From: Acinetobacter tibetensis
GTDB taxonomy: Bacteria > Pseudomonadota > Gammaproteobacteria > Pseudomonadales > Moraxellaceae
DNA length: 64,000 bases
Direction: 5' to 3'
Assembly: GCF_023824315.1 (NCBI RefSeq)
Contig: NZ_CP098732.1
Span: 3,100,001-3,164,000 of the forward strand
The notes under the pieces are model-generated. The model ran no database searches, was not told the DNA's origin, and saw nothing but the letters and a program-made list of their open reading frames with translations. Below, in pieces: positions 19,453 to 29,027 of this stretch. A program made the translations under genes and the position numbers. Position 1 is the first letter of the stretch; each line of letters begins with the position of its first letter.

Positions 19453-20316
19453 ATGGCTTATGTGGGTCGGTTTGCGCCATCGCCAACCGGCCCTTTACAT
19501 TTTGGCTCACTCCTCACAGCCGTTGCGAGTTATTGCGATGCCAAAGCACAACAGGGACAGTGGTTCGTTCGTATCGAAGATACCGACATTCCTCGTATTT
19601 ATCCTGGCAGTGAACAACATATTCTCGAATGCCTAGAAGCTTTTCAGCTTTATCCTGATGCCGAAATTATTTTCCAGAAAGATCGCCTAGACCTTTATGA
19701 AGCGGTAATTGATCAATTACACGTTGCAGGTCAAGTCTATGCCTGTGCCTGCACCCGAAAAATGCTTGGCTCTAATCATATCTATGCAGGGACTTGTCGT
19801 AATTTAAGTCTGGCGTTTGAACAGCAAGCCATTCGCGTTAAAGTCGAAGATCAATCCATCTGCTTTCAAGATCGCTTGCAAGGTCAACATTGTTCCAATT
19901 TAAAAGAGGATTTGGGAGACTTCGTACTCAAACGTCGAGACGGCATTATCAATTATCAACTCGCCGTTGTGGTGGATGATTATTTGCAAGGTATCACTCA
20001 TGTCGTTCGCGGCGCAGATTTACTGGATAATACCGAACGGCAAATTTGGCTGGCACAACTACTGGGTTATCCCACATTAAGCTATATGCATCTGCCACTC
20101 GCAATGAATGCTCAAGGGCAAAAATTATCGAAACAAAACCTTGCACAAGCCTTAGACCCAAAGCAAGCACCTGAATTATTACAGCAAGCCCTGCTTGCGT
20201 TACACCAGCCAGCAGTAGCTTTAGACCGACCTGAAATCATGCTGCAACAAGCTGTAGCACAGTGGAATACCGACCTAATACCACACAGCATCGAATTGGA
20301 AGGGCATTTTCTCTAA
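19453..20316 (+). CDS. gluQ: Glutamyl-Q tRNA(Asp) synthetase
   Basis: A 287-residue paralogue of the catalytic half of glutamyl-tRNA synthetase that attaches glutamate to queuosine in tRNA(Asp). It has the class I HIGH-type motif APSPTGPLHFGSLLTA, a zinc-type site (YACACTRKML then YAGTCRN), the VVRGADLLDNTERQIWL region and the KMSKS-type motif QKLSKQN, and lacks an anticodon-binding domain. The start at 19453 (MAYVGRFAPSPTG) is supported by AGGGGG about seven bases upstream. An ATG at 19396 immediately after dksA would add 19 residues without homology. Confidence 0.94.
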   Translation: MAYVGRFAPSPTGPLHFGSLLTAVASYCDAKAQQGQWFVRIEDTDIPRIYPGSEQHILECLEAFQLYPDAEIIFQKDRLDLYEAVIDQLHVAGQVYACACTRKMLGSNHIYAGTCRNLSLAFEQQAIRVKVEDQSICFQDRLQGQHCSNLKEDLGDFVLKRRDGIINYQLAVVVDDYLQGITHVVRGADLLDNTERQIWLAQLLGYPTLSYMHLPLAMNAQGQKLSKQNLAQALDPKQAPELLQQALLALHQPAVALDRPEIMLQQAVAQWNTDLIPHSIELEGHFL

Positions 20317-20331
20317 TGCTTGGGAAAATAA

Positions 20332-20363
20332 AAAACCTCTCATCTGATTAGACAAGAGGTTTT
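20332..20363. terminator. Bidirectional terminator between gluQ and ftsW
   Basis: Inverted repeat AAAACCTCT (20332-20340) and AGAGGTTTT (20355-20363), with A and T runs on both flanks, lies between the convergent gluQ and ftsW genes. Confidence 0.75.
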
Positions 20364-20408
20364 CAAATTAAAATATATGCTGCTTCATTGGGGATAAATC
20401 CAATAGGC

Positions 20409-21605
20409 TTAGAAGCTTGATTCTTCTTTACTTGGATTGATGTCTTGCGTGGTTGCATCAATTTTCAGAATTAAGCTGATCATCACTGCACACATAATTA
20501 AAGATGAACCACCATAACTAATAAAAGGCAAAGTTAAACCTTTGGTTGGTAGCATGCCCATATTCATGCCCGCATTCACCAAAATTTGCAGCAAGAAGAT
20601 AATACTGATGCCATAGGCCAAATAGCCTGCACGTAGATATTGATTGCGTAGCGCGCGATGACCAATTTTGATACAGCACACCAACATGCCAAAAGACAGC
20701 AGCAACACCACAGTAATGCCGAAAAAGCCAAACTCTTCTCCCAGCACTGCCAACATAAAGTCGGTATGGGCTTCAGGCAAATACGACATTTTTTGAATAC
20801 TATGACCTAAGCCAACCCCTGCCCATTCACCACGACCAAAGGCCATCAGCGCATTAGAAAGCTGATAACCTGCACCTAAAGGATCATTCCAAGGGTTAGA
20901 GAACGACATCAAACGTTCAAAACGGTAAGGTTCAAATACAATCAGAAAGAAGAAAGCAGTTAGAATCGCGCCAAGGGCGATACCAAACTGAATTACAGGC
21001 GCACCTGCTAAAAAGAACACCCCTAACATCATCAGCACGATGACCACTGTTGCCCCCAAATCGGGTTCCGCAATAATCAAACCAACCGTTAAAATCATAA
21101 TTGCCGCAAGTCGCACCAAACCTTTAACGGTGTTCCGGACTTCTGCCGCACGGCGCACCACATAGTCTGCCGTGAAGATGGCCATCATGACTTTAGCGAC
21201 TTCCGTGGCTTGTAGCGTAAAGCCTGCAATACGAATCCAACGTGTCGAACCATTCACCTCCGTCCCGATCACCAATACAGCAGCGAGCAATACGATGGTG
21301 ATCAGCCACAGAGGAAAGGTATTGTTGAACCATATATTCAAGGAAACCCGATAAGTCAAAAATGCAGCAACACCAGCCACCACAATTGAAATGGCATGCC
21401 GTACAACATAATGGAAAGGATTTTCCAGCATCCGATCGGCATAAGGCATGGAAGCCGAGGCCACCATGATTGAACCTAAACACAGCAAAGCAATGACACA
21501 AAAAATCAGAACATTTCGTGCCGTAAATTCGGCAGGAATTCGCGGGCTGATACGTTGATAGACTTGCTGAACTTTATTGATCGTTGTCTGAGCTACACTC
21601 GCCAT
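20409..21605 (-). CDS. ftsW: Septal peptidoglycan glycosyltransferase FtsW (SEDS family)
   Basis: FtsW polymerises septal peptidoglycan together with PBP3 in the divisome. The 398-residue protein has about ten membrane segments, an N-terminal cytoplasmic tail, and the SEDS signatures EPDLGATVVIVLMMLGVFFL, GRGEWAGVGLGHSIQKMSYL, PEAHTDFMLAVLGEEFGF and MGMLPTKGLTLPFISYGGSS. It follows murD by 23 bp. In most gammaproteobacteria murD-ftsW sit inside the large dcw cluster; here the pair stands alone. Confidence 0.96.
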   Translation of the reverse strand: MASVAQTTINKVQQVYQRISPRIPAEFTARNVLIFCVIALLCLGSIMVASASMPYADRMLENPFHYVVRHAISIVVAGVAAFLTYRVSLNIWFNNTFPLWLITIVLLAAVLVIGTEVNGSTRWIRIAGFTLQATEVAKVMMAIFTADYVVRRAAEVRNTVKGLVRLAAIMILTVGLIIAEPDLGATVVIVLMMLGVFFLAGAPVIQFGIALGAILTAFFFLIVFEPYRFERLMSFSNPWNDPLGAGYQLSNALMAFGRGEWAGVGLGHSIQKMSYLPEAHTDFMLAVLGEEFGFFGITVVLLLSFGMLVCCIKIGHRALRNQYLRAGYLAYGISIIFLLQILVNAGMNMGMLPTKGLTLPFISYGGSSLIMCAVMISLILKIDATTQDINPSKEESSF

Positions 21606-21628
21606 ACAACTCTCTCCTTATCATTCTT

Positions 21629-23017
<1,389 letters not shown>

Positions 23018-23085
23018 TTAGCACTTTGCTGTTTTGAATGCTTTTTCTGTTTTGACTTTCTCTCTGTTTTTTTGTGTCAGCGCGT

Positions 23086-23114
23086 AAAAAAGCCGTCGAA
23101 TCTGACGGCTTTTT
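23086..23114. terminator. Rho-independent terminator at the end of the feo operon
   Basis: Stem AAAAAGCCGTC with GACGGCTTTTT around a GAATCT loop (GCCGTC 23092-23097, GACGGC 23104-23109), flanked by A and T runs. It lies 20 bp past the last feo-operon gene on the minus strand. Confidence 0.85.
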
Positions 23115-23134
23115 GCGGATTAAGGAAAAAATGC

Positions 23135-23389
23135 TTATTTCCACTTCACGGCTTGAATTTCAGCATTTTTATTTGCACGGGGTGCATCCTCTTGGCTACA
23201 GCCACAACCGCCACCACAACCTGCAACAGGTACAGGCTTGAGCCATTTAGATAGTGTGTTCCAACCCTGCTTTTGCGTAAATCCAGCCAATGCGCCAAAG
23301 GTTTTATTGGATGTTTTAGGAAAAACTTTCTTAAACACCACCACTGTACTCCACAGCACCAAGGCTGCAACAATCAGAATTTCAACCAT
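23135..23389 (-). CDS. Small cysteine-rich membrane protein downstream of feoB
   Basis: An 84-residue protein with one N-terminal membrane segment (MVEILIVAALVLWSTVVVFKKV), a basic middle part and a cysteine cluster CGGGCGC near the C-terminus. The start at 23389 gives a proper membrane protein; a longer frame opening at 23506 would run far into feoB. It begins 21 bp after the feoB stop and ends before the terminator, so it is the third gene of the feo operon. Similar small Cys-rich FeoB-associated proteins occur in many bacteria and may stabilise FeoB or bind iron, but no function is proven by this sequence. Confidence 0.75.
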   Translation of the reverse strand: MVEILIVAALVLWSTVVVFKKVFPKTSNKTFGALAGFTQKQGWNTLSKWLKPVPVAGCGGGCGCSQEDAPRANKNAEIQAVKWK

Positions 23390-23409
23390 GTTCAGAGTCT
23401 CCTTACAGA

Positions 23410-25266
23410 TTAACCGAAATAGTGCGACGCAATTTGATAAGTCAGGAATGACATCAAATACGCTAGGCCAAACAAATATGCGGTCATAAAGCTCACGGTT
23501 TTCCATGACCCTGTTTCACGACGTACGGTCGCTAAAGTCGCTAAACAATGTGGCGCATAAACAAACCAGACCAATAAAGACAAACCTGTTGCCAAAGACC
23601 AACCTAAATCACTATTACCGCTAATGATCGCCGCCAATCCTTGCGACATGGCATCATCATCCACCGCAGATAAAGCATAGACTGTGCCCAAAGCCGCAAC
23701 GACAACCTCACGTGCCGCCATAGCAGGAATCAAGGCAATACAAATCTGCCAGTTAAAACCTAAGGGTGCAAAAATCGGTTGCATAATATGACCCAACATC
23801 CCCGCAAAGGAATAATCGATATCAGGCATGGTCGCACCCACTGGCGGTTGTGGGAAGGTACACAAGAACCAAAGCAGTACCGAAAGGGCAAAGATAATAC
23901 CACCGACACGTTTCATAAAAATCTTGGTACGATCCAACAAACCAATACCGACACTTTTTAAGTCAGGAAAACGGTAACTTGGCAGCTCCATCAGCAAAGC
24001 ATGTTGCGATTTATCTTTTTGGAAAAATTTCAATACAAATGAAACAATCAACGCACTGACAATGCCTGCCATGTACAAAGCAAACAGCACCAAGCCTTGT
24101 AAATTAAAAATTCCCCACACTGTTTGCGCAGGAATAAAAGCCGCAATTAATAAAGCATATACAGGTAGACGTGCCGAACAGGTCATCAGTGGTGCCACAA
24201 AAATTGTGGTTAAACGATCTCGTGGGTCACTGATACTGCGGGTTGCCATAATTCCAGGAACCGCACAGGCAAAGCTAGACAACAATGGAATAAATGCACG
24301 TCCACTCAAGCCTGCTTTAAACATTAGTTTATCCAGCAAAAATGCAGCGCGCGGTAGATAGCCTGACTCTTCCAAGACCAAAATAAAGAAGAACAGAATA
24401 ATAATCTGAGGCAAAAACACCACGACGCCGCCCGCACCCGCAATAATTCCGTCAACCACCAAACTATGCAATAAAGGTTGCGAGATGGATGCACCAATCA
24501 CTTCACCCAGCCAGCCAAATAAACTTTCGATCCCATCCATAAAAGGAGCTGCCCAAGCAAAAACGGCTTGGAAAATCACAAACATCATTACCGCAAGTGT
24601 GACTAAGCCAAGTACGGGATGTAAGAAAATTCGATCAAGGAAATCGGAGCGTTTATCTTCTTGGTCTGCATACTGCACCACATCATGCAAAATCGTGGCA
24701 ATTTTCTGATGATGCGAACCTTTTAAGCCACTCAGTTCGGTATGGGGTACGGCATATTTGGCTTGATCTAAAGCATTTAACAAATTTTCAATGCCTGCAT
24801 TACGCACCGCAACGGTTTCAGCGACAGGAATACCTAAGCGTTCCGACAGCTTTTGCGTATTGATTTGCATCCCACGACGGCGTGCTTCGTCCATCATGTT
24901 CAGAACCAGTAGAATTGGGCGTCCCAACTCAATCATTTCCAGCACTAAACCTAAATGCAGTTTTAAGTTGGTGGCATCCACCACACATAAAAATGCATCC
25001 TGATGCCCTTCTTCTGCAATTTTTCCCTGAACCACATCACGGGTGATGGCTTCGTCAGGGCTGGTTGCATCTAAACTATAGGTTCCAGGTAAGTCCAAGA
25101 CCCGAACAGCTTTCCCAGAAGGCAAGGAGAACTGCCCCATTTTACGTTCTACCGTCACGCCCGCATAGTTCGCGACCTTTTGACGAGTTCCTGTTAAATG
25201 GTTAAATAAAGAGGTTTTACCGCAGTTAGGATTCCCGACAAGGGCAATACGCAACGCATCACTCAT
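23410..25266 (-). CDS. feoB: Ferrous iron transporter FeoB
   Basis: FeoB imports Fe(2+) across the inner membrane. The 618-residue protein has an N-terminal G domain (G1 GNPNCGKTSLFNHLTG, G3 DLPGTYSL, G4 NMMD) and a helical switch region, then a polytopic membrane domain with the gate motifs SSFACAVPGIMATR and APLMTCSARLPVYALL. It is shorter than the 773-residue E. coli protein but has all core elements. Its start overlaps feoA as ATGA. A candidate Fur box upstream of feoA would place the operon under iron control. Confidence 0.96.
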   Translation of the reverse strand: MSDALRIALVGNPNCGKTSLFNHLTGTRQKVANYAGVTVERKMGQFSLPSGKAVRVLDLPGTYSLDATSPDEAITRDVVQGKIAEEGHQDAFLCVVDATNLKLHLGLVLEMIELGRPILLVLNMMDEARRRGMQINTQKLSERLGIPVAETVAVRNAGIENLLNALDQAKYAVPHTELSGLKGSHHQKIATILHDVVQYADQEDKRSDFLDRIFLHPVLGLVTLAVMMFVIFQAVFAWAAPFMDGIESLFGWLGEVIGASISQPLLHSLVVDGIIAGAGGVVVFLPQIIILFFFILVLEESGYLPRAAFLLDKLMFKAGLSGRAFIPLLSSFACAVPGIMATRSISDPRDRLTTIFVAPLMTCSARLPVYALLIAAFIPAQTVWGIFNLQGLVLFALYMAGIVSALIVSFVLKFFQKDKSQHALLMELPSYRFPDLKSVGIGLLDRTKIFMKRVGGIIFALSVLLWFLCTFPQPPVGATMPDIDYSFAGMLGHIMQPIFAPLGFNWQICIALIPAMAAREVVVAALGTVYALSAVDDDAMSQGLAAIISGNSDLGWSLATGLSLLVWFVYAPHCLATLATVRRETGSWKTVSFMTAYLFGLAYLMSFLTYQIASHYFG

Positions 25267-25526
25267 GCAGGTGCTCCTTCTATCTCAATTTCAATTTTTT
25301 CTGCTTCAACTTTTCTTAGTGCGAAACGGGTAAATCCGACCTGAATTAAAATCGGATCGCCACCAAAAATACCTTTTGTCACCACCTGAACGGAAGTACC
25401 AGGCACAAAACCTAAAGTTTCCAAACGACTGGCTATTAGGTCAGTCTGAGCTGCATTACCATCCACATGACGTTTGACGTTACGAATAATGGCTGTTTGC
25501 TTGACTTTCAAATCAGATAAAAGCAC
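25263..25526 (-). CDS. feoA: Ferrous iron transport accessory protein FeoA
   Basis: An 87-residue SH3-like protein that works with FeoB. It has LETLGFVPGTSVQVVTKGIFGGDPILIQV followed by GFTRFALRKVEAEKI, the usual FeoA pattern. I favour a GTG start at 25526 (LLSDLKVKQTAII follows), with AGGG about nine bases upstream, giving the usual family length. The frame opening at 25583 adds 19 hydrophobic residues not typical of FeoA and would begin inside or upstream of the Fur box. It is the first gene of feoA-feoB-small Cys protein. Confidence 0.9.
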   Translation of the reverse strand: MLLSDLKVKQTAIIRNVKRHVDGNAAQTDLIASRLETLGFVPGTSVQVVTKGIFGGDPILIQVGFTRFALRKVEAEKIEIEIEGAPA

Positions 25527-25562
25527 CGCACTAAACCCTAAAATATTTTCTGTAGTATACAA

Positions 25563-25581
25563 GCAAATGAGAATAATTACC
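25563..25581 (-). promoter_or_regulatory. Candidate Fur box upstream of feoA
   Basis: The 19 bases at 25563-25581 match 14 of 19 positions of the GATAATGATAATCATTATC Fur consensus, with core AAATGAGAATAATTA. The site lies 37-55 bp upstream of the preferred feoA start, where a repressor would block the promoter. Confidence 0.6.
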
Positions 25582-25658
25582 AAATAAGGTTAGATTCCTA
25601 TTCGCATTCACTTTATACCACAAGGTCCATCCAGAAAAATGTTGTAAAATTAGTTAAG

Positions 25659-26615
25659 ATGGGCAATCTAAATCGGTTTCCTGAATTCGAAGCAGCAATG
25701 TTAAATAAAAAACCTAGAATACCTACACCTGTCCAAATTCCAGAAAAACTCAGCTTTCTTCAAGGTTTCCGTGACTATTTAATTGCACAAACTGTCAGCC
25801 CTCACACGCGGAATGCCTATCTTTCTGACCTGATTCAATGCAGCGAATGCCACAGCAAAGCCCTGATCGATTGGCAAAGTGATGATATTGCAGATGTACT
25901 TCTCAACTTAACTCAGCAAGGTAAAAGCCCGCGATCTATTGCACGTAGTCTTTCTGCCTTACGTTCATTTTATAAATTTTTAAGAGAACAAAAGCTTCGC
26001 AGTGATAACCCTGTGGCCAGTCATCGCACCCCTAAAATTGGACGTGCCTTACCTAAAGATCTTTCAGAACAAGACGTAGAAGCCCTAATTCTTGCACCAG
26101 ATACCCATACTGCATTGGGCTTACGTGATCGTGCCATGTTTGAAGTCTTATATGCCTGTGGTCTGCGTGTATCAGAATTGTTAAATTTACGCTTAGAACT
26201 GATCAATTTGAAACAGGGTTATTTACGGATTGTCGGTAAAGGTAACAAAGAACGTTTGGTGCCTTTAGGACAAGTGGCTTGTCAATGGATTGAAAACTAT
26301 TTGGCCCAAGCCCGACCAAGTCTGTATAAATCGGCAACTGACTATGTGTTCCTCACCCAACAAGGTGGGATTATGAGCCGACAAAACTTCTGGTATGCCA
26401 TTAAGCGTTATGCCCTACAGGCTGGCATTCAAGCCGAACTTTCACCGCATACCATGCGTCATGCATTTGCCACCCATTTACTCAACCATGGCGCGGATTT
26501 ACGTGTGGTACAAGTGTTATTGGGACATAGTGATTTATCGACCACACAAATTTATACCCATGTGGCACAAGTCCGTATGCAGCAACTACATGCCGAGTTC
26601 CATCCAAGAGCCTAA
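25659..26615 (+). CDS. xerD: Site-specific tyrosine recombinase XerD
   Basis: XerD, with XerC and FtsK, resolves chromosome dimers at dif. The 318-residue protein has an N-terminal SAM-like core-binding domain (FRDYLIAQTVSPHTRNAYLSDL) and a catalytic domain with R (ACGLRVSEL), K (VGKGNKERLVPLG), HxxR (SPHTMRHAFATHLL), H (LLGHSDLSTTQIYTH) and Tyr in IYTHV. LPKDLSEQDVEAL, DLSTTQIYTHV and the terminal HPRA point to XerD rather than XerC. The order xerD-dsbC-hom-thrC, as in Pseudomonas, supports this. An internal ATG at 25698 is an equally possible start. This is a core gene, not an integrase. Confidence 0.92.
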   Translation: MGNLNRFPEFEAAMLNKKPRIPTPVQIPEKLSFLQGFRDYLIAQTVSPHTRNAYLSDLIQCSECHSKALIDWQSDDIADVLLNLTQQGKSPRSIARSLSALRSFYKFLREQKLRSDNPVASHRTPKIGRALPKDLSEQDVEALILAPDTHTALGLRDRAMFEVLYACGLRVSELLNLRLELINLKQGYLRIVGKGNKERLVPLGQVACQWIENYLAQARPSLYKSATDYVFLTQQGGIMSRQNFWYAIKRYALQAGIQAELSPHTMRHAFATHLLNHGADLRVVQVLLGHSDLSTTQIYTHVAQVRMQQLHAEFHPRA

Positions 26616-26725
26616 ACCATAAAACAATATACGCTTCACAGAGCCCACAGCAAGAAATACCACGCTACAAAGTTTTTTTTGCTATGCTAGCTTCCTGTTT
26701 TTATACCTAAAAGAAAGGGTTTTAT

Positions 26726-27541
26726 ATGTCATTTACCCGCACAAAATTATTTATTGCATGTACCTTGGCAGGCAGTTTGGCCCTCACGGCATGTTCAAAT
26801 TCAAATAATGATGACAAAAAGCAAAATACGCTCACAGCGAGTGCACCTGCAACTGGAGAGGCATCAAATCTTTCTGAACGCAATGCACAGCAACGCCTGA
26901 TTAAAACGTTAGAGCAACATTTTAAAACTGCGGGTATTAATGCCAAAATTATTGATATCAAACCCACCGAAGTCCCTAATCTGTATTGGATTAACTTAGA
27001 AGGCATGAGTTCAGTCTATGCCACCAGTGATGGTAAATTTTTAATTCAGGGCGATGTCATTCGCTTAGGCGATAAAAAGTTACATAATGTCAGTGAGAAC
27101 TTGCAAGCCTCAGCCAATAAAAAGCATTTAGCTAGCTTAAAAACAGAAGATCTGCTGGTGTATCCAGCGCAAGGTAAAACCAAGCATGTCGTTTATGTAT
27201 TTACCGATGCAAGCTGCCCGTATTGCCACAAATTACATGAGCATATTCCTGAAATTACCGCTAAGGGCATTGAAGTTCGTTACATTGCTTGGCCACGTGG
27301 TGAGCAGTTTATGCCCGCAATGGAAAGTGTGTGGTGTAGTGCAGATCGTCAAGCTGCTTTTGACCAAGCCATTGCAGGTGCACAATTACCTGCCGCTACC
27401 TGTAAAAACCCTGTTCGCGATCAATATCAACTGGGCTTGAATATGGGTGTGAATGGTACACCTGCGATCTACAATACCGAAGGTGTTTATTTAGGCGGAT
27501 ACCTCAGCCCTGAAGAATTAGATCAGCGTTTAAATAACTAA
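26726..27541 (+). CDS. dsbC: Thiol:disulfide interchange protein DsbC, predicted lipoprotein
   Basis: DsbC isomerises wrong disulfides in periplasmic proteins. The 271-residue protein has an N-terminal dimerisation domain and a thioredoxin-fold domain with active site CPYC (Cys164 and Cys167 in DASCPYCHKL), a second Cys pair (VWCSAD and AATCKNP), and the cis-Pro loop GVNGTPAIYN. Unusually, the signal peptide ends in a lipobox LTAC (Cys23), followed by Ser and an Asn/Asp-rich linker, so this DsbC is probably anchored to a membrane, likely the outer one. It lies between xerD and hom as in Pseudomonas. Confidence 0.9.
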   Translation: MSFTRTKLFIACTLAGSLALTACSNSNNDDKKQNTLTASAPATGEASNLSERNAQQRLIKTLEQHFKTAGINAKIIDIKPTEVPNLYWINLEGMSSVYATSDGKFLIQGDVIRLGDKKLHNVSENLQASANKKHLASLKTEDLLVYPAQGKTKHVVYVFTDASCPYCHKLHEHIPEITAKGIEVRYIAWPRGEQFMPAMESVWCSADRQAAFDQAIAGAQLPAATCKNPVRDQYQLGLNMGVNGTPAIYNTEGVYLGGYLSPEELDQRLNN

Positions 27542-27571
27542 TTTTTATTTGTTATTTTACTATTAGTTATA

Positions 27572-27595
27572 GGTGGAGATTATCTTCGCTCCACC
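27572..27595 (+). other. Hairpin between dsbC and hom
   Basis: GGTGGAG (27572-27578) pairs with CTCCACC (27589-27595) across a 10-base loop. The only T run (27610-27616) is 14 bases further on, so this is a weak terminator at best; it may be an RNA stabiliser. A TATGAT at 27620-27625 may be the -10 of a hom promoter. Confidence 0.4.
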
Positions 27596-27665
27596 CTAGA
27601 GTCTGAGCGTTTTTTTAGCTATGATCTAGACTCGCGTAAAATTGAAGAAATAAATGGAGTGTGAC

Positions 27666-28970
27666 GTGAAACCAGTTCGTCTGGCAATCCTCGGTCTTGG
27701 TACTGTGGGTGGTGGTGCCCTTAAACTACTAGAAGAAAACGCTGCGGAGATTAAACGTCGCACCGGTCGAGGAATTGAAATTACCCACGTAGGTACTCGT
27801 CGTCCGCGTCCAGACCTTGATCTTCCAGCCTCTGTAAAACAAAGTGCAGACCTGATGGCCATCGTACGTCAACCCGATGTCGATGTTGTGGTAGAGGTGA
27901 TGGGTGGTATTCATCCTGCCTATGACGTGATTATGGAAGCCATCAAGCATGGCAAACAAGTCGTCACTGCCAACAAGGCTTTACTGGCTGAACATGGCAA
28001 TGAATTGTTTAAAGCGGCAGAAGACAATGCTGTACAAATCGCCTATGAAGCTGCGGTTGCAGGCGGCATTCCCATCATTAAAGTGATGCGCGAAGGCCTA
28101 GCTGCCAATAAAATTGATTGGTTAGCAGGTATCATTAACGGCACAGGCAATTTCATCTTAACTGAAATGCGCGATAAAGGTCGTGCCTTCGAAGACGTGC
28201 TACAAGAAGCACAAGAATTAGGCTATGCCGAAGCTGATCCAACCTTTGACGTTGAAGGGATTGATGCTGCACATAAACTGACAATTTTAGCCTCTTGTGC
28301 ATTTGGTATTCCATTACAGTTTGACAAAGTCTATACCGAAGGCATCAGCAAAATTACAGCACAAGATGTGAAGTATGCTGAAGAACTTGGTTTCCGAATC
28401 AAGCATTTGGGTATTGCACGTCGTGCAGAAAAAGGCATTGAACTACGTGTTCATCCAACGCTCATTCCATCTGAAGAACTCCTTGCCAATGTCAATGGGG
28501 TAAAAAATGCCGTCTTGGTACAAGCACATGCTGTCGGCCCAACCTTGTATTACGGTGCAGGTGCCGGCGCTGGTCCTACAGCTTCTGCGGTCGTTGCCGA
28601 TGTGATCGATATCGTACGTGATATTTCTTATACCGAAGATGGTGCAGGTACAATTCCTCAATTGGCCTTCGAAGCATTAACCGACATGCCAATTTTAAGT
28701 CGTGAAGAAATGACGACTGGATACTACATTCGCTTAAATGCCGAAGACCAAACTGGTGTACTTGCTGATGTCACCACGATTTTAAGTCGTGCAGGCATTA
28801 GTATTGATGCCATTATGCAACAGTCTCGCTTAAAAGACCTGATTCCAATCGTGATTTTGACCGATCCAGTGGTTGAATCAAAGATGGATGAAGCCTTGCA
28901 GCAAATCCAAGCCTTGCCAGTTATTCATGGCGAAATTGTGCGAATTCGTTTAGAATCGCTTGATAATTAA
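27666..28970 (+). CDS. hom: Homoserine dehydrogenase
   Basis: Hom reduces aspartate semialdehyde to homoserine, the branch point to threonine and methionine. The 434-residue protein has the NAD(P) fold (VRLAILGLGTVGGGALKLL), the catalytic core GGIPIIKVMREGLAANKID, GIINGTGNFILTEM and AEADPTFDVEGIDAAHKLTIL, and a C-terminal ACT domain (YIRLNAEDQTGVLADVTTIL) for threonine feedback. I prefer the GTG at 27666 (VKPVRLAI): GGAG lies six bases upstream and the length matches Pseudomonas Hom; an ATG at 27654 would overlap that GGAG. thrC follows after 57 bp. Confidence 0.95.
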   Translation: MKPVRLAILGLGTVGGGALKLLEENAAEIKRRTGRGIEITHVGTRRPRPDLDLPASVKQSADLMAIVRQPDVDVVVEVMGGIHPAYDVIMEAIKHGKQVVTANKALLAEHGNELFKAAEDNAVQIAYEAAVAGGIPIIKVMREGLAANKIDWLAGIINGTGNFILTEMRDKGRAFEDVLQEAQELGYAEADPTFDVEGIDAAHKLTILASCAFGIPLQFDKVYTEGISKITAQDVKYAEELGFRIKHLGIARRAEKGIELRVHPTLIPSEELLANVNGVKNAVLVQAHAVGPTLYYGAGAGAGPTASAVVADVIDIVRDISYTEDGAGTIPQLAFEALTDMPILSREEMTTGYYIRLNAEDQTGVLADVTTILSRAGISIDAIMQQSRLKDLIPIVILTDPVVESKMDEALQQIQALPVIHGEIVRIRLESLDN

Positions 28971-28978
28971 TCGGGTCG

Positions 28979-28995
28979 AGGGGGCAATTCCCCCT
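28979..28995 (+). other. GC-rich hairpin in the hom-thrC gap
   Basis: AGGGGG (28979-28984) and CCCCCT (28990-28995) pair around a CAATT loop, 33 bp upstream of thrC. There is no T tract, so it is not a terminator. It may stabilise the upstream message or adjust the hom to thrC ratio; that is inference. Confidence 0.45.
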
Positions 28996-29027
28996 TACCA
29001 AGCTCTACCCATAATTGGAACATCATC

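Noticed and set aside
25659-26615. Tyrosine recombinase as a phage or island integrase
   Set aside because: Motifs and the xerD-dsbC-hom-thrC order identify the core XerD; no attachment repeats or mobile genes flank it.
27654-28970. ATG start for hom at 27654
   Set aside because: This ATG overlaps the GGAG that serves the GTG at 27666, and the shorter form matches the usual homoserine dehydrogenase N-terminus.
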